Origin: an uncultured Eubacteriales bacterium
GTDB taxonomy: Bacteria; Bacillota; Clostridia; Oscillospirales; Acutalibacteraceae
NCBI GenBank assembly: GCA_934486915.1
Contig: CAKSRC010000050.1
Span: forward strand, 1-6,298
Length of the DNA: 6,298 nt
Direction of reading: 5' to 3'
Below are positions 1 to 5,025 of this stretch, one piece after another. A program made the translations under genes and the position numbers. Every line of letters starts with the position of its first letter. Positions within the stretch are counted from its first letter, which is position 1. The notes under the pieces are model-generated. The model was not told where the DNA came from, made no database searches, and saw nothing but the letters and a program-made list of their open reading frames with translations.

Positions 1-282
<282 letters not shown>

Positions 283-288
283 ATTGTA

Positions 289-312
289 TTTGAACAACTT
301 GTGTTGTTTAAA
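289..312 (-). other. rRNA leader hairpin adjacent to 16S 5' end
   Basis: On the minus strand AACAAC and GTTGTT form a 6-bp stem with a 4-nt ACAA loop. Beyond one A-C mismatch the stem extends by three A-T pairs. It ends about 7 nt upstream of the predicted mature 16S end, so a role in folding or end processing is plausible but inferred. Confidence 0.5.
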
Positions 313-342
313 TCTTTCTTTAAAGCTTCTTAGCTCATTTTC

Positions 343-358
343 GATGCACTAGCGCATC
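343..358 (-). other. rRNA leader hairpin
   Basis: As minus-strand RNA, GAUGCG pairs with UGCAUC (six pairs including one G-U) around a CUAG loop. In that direction it is not followed by a U-run, so it is unlikely to terminate rRNA transcription. The T-run lies on the other side and would only matter for plus-strand transcripts. Confidence 0.4.
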
Positions 359-375
359 TTTTTTGTAATATCCGG

Positions 376-393
376 AAAATACTTTCGTATTCT
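376..393 (-). other. rRNA leader hairpin with GAAA tetraloop
   Basis: On the minus strand AGAATAC pairs with GTATTTT (seven pairs including one G-U) and is closed by a GAAA loop, a stable GNRA tetraloop. It lies within the rRNA leader downstream of all three promoters. Function is not known; leader folding or a processing signal is inferred. Confidence 0.5.
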
Positions 394-430
394 CTTTAAA
401 GAAATTACGGGTTTCTAATTCTTGTCTCGT

Positions 431-449
431 TGTTTAATTTTCAAGGTCC
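431..449 (-). promoter_or_regulatory. boxA-like antitermination element in the rRNA leader
   Basis: The minus strand reads GGACCTTGAAAATTAAACA, about 28 nt into the transcript from the proximal promoter. A CTTTGAAAA-type sequence at this place in Firmicutes rRNA leaders resembles boxA, the site where NusB-NusE and related factors load to prevent Rho-dependent termination of untranslated rRNA. The match here is imperfect (CCTTGAAAA), so the call rests on position as much as sequence. Confidence 0.45.
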
Positions 450-482
450 TTTGTTCGCCGTTTGTTTTACGGAACATCTAAT

Positions 483-511
483 ATTGTATCATATCTTTTG
501 TTCTTTGTCAA
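483..511 (-). promoter_or_regulatory. rRNA promoter P3 (proximal)
   Basis: On the minus strand the -35 box TTGACA (511-506), a 17-bp spacer and the -10 box TACAAT (488-483) make a near-consensus sigma-A promoter. A TGA just before the -10 box adds an extended -10 (TGn) element. An A-tract (AAAAAAA) upstream of the -35 box resembles an UP element. Transcription would start at about 478-477, giving a leader of roughly 195 nt to the mature 16S end. Confidence 0.92.
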
Positions 512-593
512 GTGCTTTTTTTCGGTTTCTGTTTCGCTCTCCCGAGCTTTCTACCTATTTTTTCGCTTGACTGATTTCCACAGCGTGCTTTCT

Positions 594-622
594 ATTATAT
601 CTCTTCGCTATCGTTTTGTCAA
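594..622 (-). promoter_or_regulatory. rRNA promoter P2 (middle)
   Basis: On the minus strand TTGACA (622-617), exactly 17 bp, then TATAAT (599-594) give a full consensus sigma-A promoter. Unlike P1 and P3 it has no TGn before the -10 box. An AAAAAA tract lies just upstream of the -35 box. The predicted start is at about 589-588. It shares the CCGAAAAAA and ACTTGACAAA flanks with P3, which suggests the promoter units arose by duplication. Confidence 0.93.
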
Positions 623-694
623 GTACTTTTTTCGGCCCCTCTCGAACTCAATCTTTGAACCGCTTCTAAGCCCTCTTTTTTCGACAGCTTTATT

Positions 695-723
695 ATTCTA
701 TCATACTGCCATCGCTTTGTCAA
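695..723 (-). promoter_or_regulatory. rRNA promoter P1 (distal)
   Basis: On the minus strand TTGACA (723-718), a 17-bp spacer and TAGAAT (700-695) form the outermost of three tandem promoters. TGA before the -10 box supplies an extended -10 element. An AAAAAAG tract lies upstream, as at P2 and P3. The start is predicted at about 689-688, and the transcript would read through P2 and P3. Confidence 0.9.
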
Positions 724-816
724 TACCTTTTTTATTTTTTTAATATTAAATATTTAGGTCACACTATTATAAGAAACAGTTACTCCAAAATCAAGTTTAT
801 AGCAAGGAGGTATACT

Positions 817-921
817 TTGAAAACTCATATAAACACTGAATTTTTAAAATCGCTTTGGCAATTGATTGTTGTATTACTTCTAAATATATTGGTTATTGTA
901 CTTGCCAAGAATATTTATTAG
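817..921 (+). CDS. Small single-pass membrane peptide, 34 aa, unknown function
   Basis: This short reading frame starts at TTG (817) and ends at TAG (919-921), encoding 34 residues. The call rests on a perfect AAGGAGG ribosome binding site at 804-810 with 6-nt spacing, plus a protein-like composition. The N-terminus is polar (MKTHINTEFLKS). Residues ~13-30 form one unbroken hydrophobic helix (WQLIVVLLLNILVIVLA), followed by a short KNIY tail, so it should insert in the cytoplasmic membrane. I do not recognise a family. Size and layout are compatible with a small regulatory membrane peptide or a type I toxin-like peptide, but no antisense RNA or toxin motif is proven. It lies between the rRNA promoters, which fire the other way, and the lipoprotein promoter. 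I found no convincing promoter of its own; weak TATTAT/TATAAG -10-like hexamers lie at 765-773 without a good -35 box. Confidence 0.6.
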   Translation: MKTHINTEFLKSLWQLIVVLLLNILVIVLAKNIY

Positions 922-935
922 AAAGTCTTATACTA

Positions 936-964
936 TTGAATAAAGGAAAATTTTCGTATATAAT
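936..964 (+). promoter_or_regulatory. Sigma-A promoter of the lipoprotein gene
   Basis: TTGAAT (936-941), a 17-bp spacer and a perfect TATAAT (959-964) form a good housekeeping promoter. Transcription would start at about A971. That gives a 5' UTR of about 26 nt to the TTG start at 997. It would leave only about 11 nt before the ATG at 982, with no ribosome binding site, which argues for the TTG start. Confidence 0.8.
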
Positions 965-983
965 AAGGTCAGCAACTAAAAAT

Positions 984-988
984 GGAGG
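984..988 (+). promoter_or_regulatory. Ribosome binding site that fixes the lipoprotein start
   Basis: GGAGG here sits 8 nt upstream of TTG 997, an ideal distance. It lies inside the first codons of the longer frame that begins at ATG 982, so that ATG cannot use it. The TTG start is therefore preferred. Confidence 0.8.
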
Positions 989-996
989 TTCATGTT

Positions 997-1545
997 TTGA
1001 AACAAAAATTAATTTTTAAGTATAGTAAAAAAGTTTTAGCACTCGCTTTATCTTTATTAGGAATATTATCATTAGCTTCATGCGGAGCAGGTGATGTAGG
1101 GCGAGAGGGATATGTCTCAAGTGATCAAGTAAGTCAATCAAGCGAACCCGTAAACTACAAGCCCGCAAGTGAATATAGGCAAGATTTCGACGGTATGCTT
1201 GAGTGTATGAATGATAGGGGTTATATACAAGGTTCTCCTACTTTGATGGCTGCCGACATAATTGGAGCTAAAAGAGGGTATAGATATAAATATACTTTTG
1301 AAAAGTCTGATATAAACATTGAATTTTACGAATACGATACAGCCAATCTAAATGATAAGGCAAAAAGTATTATTGACCAAATAAGCAAAGACAAGCACTT
1401 TAATATTCAAGACAACACCATCGACGCAGTATTATCCAATAATCACACTTGCTTGATGATTTATAATTACTCAAAAGACGACGAGGCAAATTTAAATAGA
1501 GCATATGATGTTGAAAACCTGTTAAAAGAGTTTAAAACTTTATAG
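997..1545 (+). CDS. Putative lipoprotein of unknown function, 182 aa
   Basis: This is a secreted, membrane-anchored lipoprotein. From the TTG start the N-terminus is a textbook type II signal peptide: a basic n-region (KQKLIFKYSKK), a hydrophobic core (VLALALSLLGILS), then the lipobox LASC. Cys29 is the predicted lipidated residue, after Lgt modification and Lsp cleavage, followed by GAGD. A flexible Ser/Gln-rich linker (~residues 38-55) leads to a folded domain of ~125 residues with alternating aromatic strands (YRYKYTFEK, NIEFYEYD) and a C-terminal helix ending LLKEFKTL. Two further cysteines (C70 and C152) could pair, but this is unproven. An ATG at 982 would add five residues and is less likely. 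I recognise no named family; small alpha/beta lipoproteins of this style are common in clostridia. It has its own promoter and terminator, and runs convergently toward gyrA. Two tandem TAG stops end it. Confidence 0.88.
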   Translation: MKQKLIFKYSKKVLALALSLLGILSLASCGAGDVGREGYVSSDQVSQSSEPVNYKPASEYRQDFDGMLECMNDRGYIQGSPTLMAADIIGAKRGYRYKYTFEKSDINIEFYEYDTANLNDKAKSIIDQISKDKHFNIQDNTIDAVLSNNHTCLMIYNYSKDDEANLNRAYDVENLLKEFKTL

Positions 1546-1550
1546 TAGTT

Positions 1551-1590
1551 TCCCGATTGATATATAAAAATCAATCGGGATTTTGTTTTA
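1551..1590 (+). terminator. Intrinsic terminator of the lipoprotein gene
   Basis: TCCCGATTGAT (1551-1561) pairs perfectly with ATCAATCGGGA (1570-1580), an 11-bp stem with an 8-nt loop, followed by TTTTGTTTTA. It begins 5 nt after the stop codon. The U-rich tail is only on the plus-strand side, so it serves the lipoprotein transcript. Confidence 0.93.
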
Positions 1591-1660
1591 ATTTGTGCAA
1601 AACAAACATTTGTTTTATTTTTCTCGGGTTTTTTTATCGCATTATGAGTGTTGAAAATTT

Positions 1661-1705
1661 AAAAATAACATTAAAATAACCGCATCTTATCATTAGATGC
1701 GGTTA
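1661..1705 (-). terminator. Intrinsic terminator of the gyrase operon
   Basis: TAACCGCATCT (1677-1687) and AGATGCGGTTA (1695-1705) form an 11-bp perfect stem with a 7-nt loop, 22 nt after the gyrA stop. In the minus direction the tail is TTTTAATGTTATTTTT. The plus side has CTTTTATATT, so it may act weakly in both directions as a barrier between the convergent genes. Confidence 0.88.
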
Positions 1706-1727
1706 CTTTTATATTGTTATTTGCACT

Positions 1728-4196
1728 TTATTCTTCGTCTTTAATTTCTTGCTCTTCGCTTTCTTCGTGAGGTGCGTTTGCTATGGTAACTACCTTGTTG
1801 TTTTCGCCAATTCTCATAACTTTAACACCTTTGGATGGTCTTGCGCATTCTCTAATAGAGCTTGCTTGTATCCTTATAATAATTCCACTGTCTGAAATCA
1901 TGATGATATCATCGTTAATGTCGACAACCATAATAGCAGCGACATCACCATATCTCTCGACATGATAATTAGTGACACCCTTTCCGCCTCTTGATTGAAG
2001 CCTATAGTCATCTATAGGTGAAAGTCTTCCGTATCCTGTCTCGGAAACGGTCAATACAAGGCCATTTTCCCTAGCAACGGACATACCTACAATCATATCG
2101 TCATCGTTAATGCTCATAGACTTAACGCCCCTTGCGGTACGTCCTACGGCTCTAACATCAGTTTCGTTAAATCTGATAGCCTTACCCTTTTTAGTAGCTA
2201 TGATAAGGTCCTCTTTGCCGGAAGTTATCTTTACCCAAGCAAGTTCGTCATTATCATCTAGGTCTATCGCTATAAGTCCGCCTTTTCGCGCAGTATTATA
2301 TGCGCTTAAAAGGGTTCTCTTGATAATTCCCTTTCTTGTGACCATGACAAGATAAGAATCATCGCCGAATTCCGGTACTCTAATCATAGATGTTACCTTT
2401 TCTTCGCCTTCAATAGGTATAATATTTGCAACATTCATGCCCTTAGAAGTTCTTGAACCCTCGGGAATCTCATAGCATTTTACTTTATAAACCTTACCCA
2501 TATTAGTAAAGAACATAACATAGTCGTGAGTATTTATGACAAACATTTCAGATGCGACATCTTCTTCTCTTGTCGTCATACCCGTCACACCTCTGCCGCC
2601 TCTTTTTTGAGTGCGATAAGTGTCGACTTTTTGTCGTTTTACATAACCAAAGTTAGTTAGAGTCAATACGCACTCTTCTTTTGGGATAAGGTCTTCTATA
2701 TCGACTTCGCCACTTACGGCTAAAATTTCAGTTTTTCTTTCGTCGCCGAATTTCCTCTTAATTTCAAGAATTTCAGTCTTGACAATTTCAAGAAGTCTGT
2801 CGTGACTTGAAAGAATATCCTTAAATTCAGCAATTTTTGCAAACAAGTTATTCAACTCGTCCTCGATTTTACTTCTTTCAAGACCTGTCAATCTTCCAAG
2901 CGGCATTTGTACTATAGCTTGAGTTTGAATATCGTCCAAACCAAAACGTTCTGAAAGTCTGCTCTTACCTTCGGGTATGGATTTTGAAGAGCGTAATATC
3001 TCGATAACCTCATCTATATTATCAAGAGCTACTTTTAAGCCTTCTAAAATATGTGCTCTTTCTTCTGCTTTTTTTAAATCAAATTCTGTCCTTCTTCTTA
3101 CAACATCAACTTGGAAGTCAATATAATGCTCAAGCATTTGCTTTAAGGTCAAAATTTTAGGCACACCATTAACGATAGCAAGCATTATTACACCAAAAGT
3201 TGTTTGCATTTGAGTGTAGGTATATAGATGATTTAAAACTATTTGAGGGGACGCATCTCTTTTAACATCTATTTCTATGTGCATACCATTTCTATCTGAA
3301 TGGTCGTCTATATTGGAGATACCCTCTATTCTTTTGTCTTTAACCATATCGGCAATACTTTCGATAAGCCTTGCCTTATTTACTTGATATGGAAGTTCAG
3401 TTACAACAATCTTAAACCTGCCGTTTTTTTCTTCGACAATTTCAGCGCAGGCTCTTACAATAATTTTTCCTCGACCTGTCGCATACGCAGCTCTTATGCC
3501 ACTGCGTCCCATAATTTTTGCGCCCGTAGGGAAGTCAGGCCCCTTGATATACTGCATTAAGTCCTCAAGATTTAAATCAGGGTTATCGATAAGCGCACAA
3601 ATCGCATCGATTACCTCGCTTAGATTGTGCGGCGGGATATTCGTCGCCATACCAACTGCAATACCCGTCGACCCATTTACCAAAAGGTTTGGGAATCTTG
3701 ACGGCAATACGGTTGGTTCTTTTAATCTATCGTCATAGTTTGGGATAAAGTCAACGGTATCCTTGTCGATATCAGTCAACATATCGACAGCCATTTTACT
3801 CATTCTAGCTTCAGTATAACGATAAGCAGCAGGCGGGTCACCGTCGATGGAACCAAAGTTACCGTGACCGTCTACCAACATATATCTCATAGAGAAATCC
3901 TGCGCTAAACGCACCAAAGCATCGTAAACGGAAGCATCACCGTGAGGGTGATATCTTCCAAGCACTGAACCTACGGTATCAGCGCACTTTCTATAGGCCT
4001 TGTCCGGCCCTAAGTTGTTTTCAAAAAGGGTGTATAATATTCTTCTATGTACAGGCTTTAAGCCGTCCCTTACATCGGGGAGAGCTCTTGATACTATAAC
4101 TGACATCGAATAATCCAAGAATGATTTTTTCATTTCTTTTTCGATATCGACATTCATTACCCTTTGATTATTTATATTTATTTCATCGGTATTCAC
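1728..4196 (-). CDS. gyrA: DNA gyrase subunit A
   Basis: Complete GyrA of 822 residues, within the usual length. It pairs with GyrB as A2B2 and cuts, passes and reseals DNA during ATP-driven negative supercoiling. The breakage-reunion domain starts at ~residue 17 with the conserved SRALPDVRDGLKPVHRRIL block. The catalytic pair is Arg126-Tyr127 in YRYTEARM; Tyr127 attacks the DNA backbone. The quinolone region HPHGDASVYD spans residues 83-92, with Ala88 at the E. coli Ser83 position and Asp92 at Asp87. ELPYQVNK (267-274) is typical. The C-terminal beta-pinwheel (~residues 500-810) carries the GyrA box QKRGGRG (530-536), which distinguishes it from ParC, and a second box-like QSRGGKG (734-740). 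An acidic tail ends the protein. The start is GTG, preceded by AGAGGGG at 7-nt spacing. It lies downstream of gyrB, and a strong terminator follows. Confidence 0.98.
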   Translation of the reverse strand: MNTDEININNQRVMNVDIEKEMKKSFLDYSMSVIVSRALPDVRDGLKPVHRRILYTLFENNLGPDKAYRKCADTVGSVLGRYHPHGDASVYDALVRLAQDFSMRYMLVDGHGNFGSIDGDPPAAYRYTEARMSKMAVDMLTDIDKDTVDFIPNYDDRLKEPTVLPSRFPNLLVNGSTGIAVGMATNIPPHNLSEVIDAICALIDNPDLNLEDLMQYIKGPDFPTGAKIMGRSGIRAAYATGRGKIIVRACAEIVEEKNGRFKIVVTELPYQVNKARLIESIADMVKDKRIEGISNIDDHSDRNGMHIEIDVKRDASPQIVLNHLYTYTQMQTTFGVIMLAIVNGVPKILTLKQMLEHYIDFQVDVVRRRTEFDLKKAEERAHILEGLKVALDNIDEVIEILRSSKSIPEGKSRLSERFGLDDIQTQAIVQMPLGRLTGLERSKIEDELNNLFAKIAEFKDILSSHDRLLEIVKTEILEIKRKFGDERKTEILAVSGEVDIEDLIPKEECVLTLTNFGYVKRQKVDTYRTQKRGGRGVTGMTTREEDVASEMFVINTHDYVMFFTNMGKVYKVKCYEIPEGSRTSKGMNVANIIPIEGEEKVTSMIRVPEFGDDSYLVMVTRKGIIKRTLLSAYNTARKGGLIAIDLDDNDELAWVKITSGKEDLIIATKKGKAIRFNETDVRAVGRTARGVKSMSINDDDMIVGMSVARENGLVLTVSETGYGRLSPIDDYRLQSRGGKGVTNYHVERYGDVAAIMVVDINDDIIMISDSGIIIRIQASSIRECARPSKGVKVMRIGENNKVVTIANAPHEESEEQEIKDEE

Positions 4197-4203
4197 TAAA
4201 ACA

Positions 4204-4210
4204 CCCCTCT
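4204..4210 (-). promoter_or_regulatory. Ribosome binding site of gyrA (GTG start)
   Basis: The minus strand reads AGAGGGG, then 7 nt, then GTG at 4196. The next in-frame ATG (residue 14) has only AAAGGG two nt before it, too close to work well. The GTG start also restores the ~15-residue lead before the conserved FLDYSMSVIVSRALP block seen in other GyrA proteins. Confidence 0.75.
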
Positions 4211-4236
4211 ATTTCAAATCACAATTTTTGCAATAC

Positions 4237-4257
4237 TCTTTTGTCTAAACCAAAAGA
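4237..4257 (-). other. Small inverted repeat between the membrane-protein gene and gyrA
   Basis: TCTTTTG (4237-4243) and CAAAAGA (4251-4257) are perfect 7-bp arms around a 7-nt loop, in the gyrA 5' region. The stem is AT-rich and has no U-run after it on the minus strand, so it is not a convincing terminator. A weak mRNA structure or processing site is possible. Confidence 0.3.
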
Positions 4258-4267
4258 CCCCAAGTTT

Positions 4268-4972
4268 TTAATTACTTCTTGGTTCTGTCCCCGCAGTGAG
4301 GATTGCTTGAACGTCTGCAAGAACATCGGGTTCTATAGTTCTTATTGGTATTGCAAGCATTTCACCTTTTTCAGGAATAACTATAAACAAATTCTCGAAT
4401 TCTTGAAATTCACTTGTACCGTCAAGAGGAATTTCCCTTTCAACTCCGTTTTTGCCTATAACGAGGTTATCAGGATATACTTCGACATACATATGCTCTT
4501 TTGGAGCAATTTCTCTTGCAGTGTTTTGCATAATTATATTTGGCACAACATTAATTGCAATGGCGAAGCTTATTGATATGGCTGCAAGTATTAGGTTTGC
4601 TAGATTATAACTTGTGGTATAAAGCACTAAAAATACAACTCCAAGCAACGCCATAATAACAGTCTTTATGACAATGCCTCTACTTTTAACCTTGCTTCCC
4701 GAAATTAATTTCAGGCAAGATAAAACCTCTTCGTATTTTAATGAATACTCAAGTTTTATGCCCGGCTGCTGCTCCTCATAAATCAACACGTCGTCATCCG
4801 GAACAATCTCGGATTCAGAGCCGTCCCATAAAGGGTTATCCTCCATATCTTCCGGCGTGGGAATGCTTTGCGCGGTTTTATGTTGGCATCGTCGAACATC
4901 GTCGGTGTTACCTTCATTTTGAATTTCTTCCTTTGATAAGTGATCTAAGGATTTATTCTCGTAATTTTTCAT
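4268..4972 (-). CDS. YcxB-like two-helix membrane protein, 234 aa
   Basis: The protein has three parts. Residues 1-~75 are hydrophilic and acidic (for example EDMEDNPLWDGSESEIVPDDD) and probably disordered. Residues ~99-119 and ~122-147 are two transmembrane helices separated by a very short turn (TSYN), placing both ends on the same side, likely the cytoplasm. Residues ~155-228 form a small beta-rich domain with strands like YVEVYPDNLVI, EREIPLD and NLFIVIPEKGEMLAIPIRTI. This pattern of helix pair plus a C-terminal 'ip...f..yLi...aliiP.r' domain resembles the YcxB-like family; the assignment is from memory of the pattern and moderate. The family's biochemical role is not established. The ATG start has AAGGAG 6 nt upstream. 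It lies 46 nt after gyrB and 71 nt before gyrA, so it is probably co-transcribed with both. Confidence 0.85.
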   Translation of the reverse strand: MKNYENKSLDHLSKEEIQNEGNTDDVRRCQHKTAQSIPTPEDMEDNPLWDGSESEIVPDDDVLIYEEQQPGIKLEYSLKYEEVLSCLKLISGSKVKSRGIVIKTVIMALLGVVFLVLYTTSYNLANLILAAISISFAIAINVVPNIIMQNTAREIAPKEHMYVEVYPDNLVIGKNGVEREIPLDGTSEFQEFENLFIVIPEKGEMLAIPIRTIEPDVLADVQAILTAGTEPRSN

Positions 4973-5007
4973 TGTTTACTCCTTAATTAAATCAAATTTA
5001 TAAATTT

Positions 5008-5025
5008 CGTCTAAAGATTTAGACG
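5008..5025 (-). repeat. 18-bp palindrome spanning the gyrB stop codon
   Basis: CGTCTAAA (5008-5015) and TTTAGACG (5018-5025) are perfect 8-bp arms separated by 2 nt. They overlap the gyrB TAA at 5019-5021. A second perfect palindrome, AAATTTATAAATTT (4994-5007), is directly next to it. No U-run follows, so it is not a standard terminator. It could be an mRNA hairpin or a protein-binding site; both are inference. Confidence 0.45.

Larger units (their letters stand above)
283..477 (-). other. 16S rRNA transcribed leader
   Basis: This stretch lies between the most proximal rRNA promoter (predicted start at about 477) and the mature 16S 5' end. It encodes no protein. It carries a boxA-like element and three small hairpins, listed separately. 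The 5' half of the long RNase III processing stem that pairs with the 16S 3' trailer should lie near the 16S end, but its partner is outside the window. Confidence 0.8.

Noticed and set aside
343..364. Intrinsic terminator on the plus strand (GATGC...GCATC then six T)
   Set aside because: In the plus direction the stem has only five pairs, and no plus-strand gene ends upstream in the window. It is better explained as an rRNA leader hairpin read on the minus strand.
462..743. 93-codon plus-strand open frame rich in Phe, Leu and Ser
   Set aside because: It lies antisense to the three rRNA promoters. Its composition comes from T-tracts, and no ribosome binding site precedes it.
982..996. ATG at 982 as the lipoprotein start
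   Set aside because: The only good ribosome binding site (GGAGG, 984-988) is inside its first codons and fits TTG 997. The predicted transcript start at ~971 leaves it almost no leader.
1599..1616. Second terminator-like hairpin AAAACAAA-CA-TTTGTTTT after the lipoprotein gene
   Set aside because: The stem is almost entirely A-T, and it follows a much stronger terminator. Such repeats arise easily in AT-rich spacers.
1783..3738. Several 60-86-codon plus-strand frames inside gyrA
   Set aside because: They mirror the codon pattern of gyrA on the opposite strand and lack ribosome binding sites or recognisable domains.
4121..4576. 151-codon plus-strand open frame
   Set aside because: It is antisense to the membrane-protein gene and the gyrA start, both supported by family similarity and ribosome binding sites. 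It has no signal of its own.
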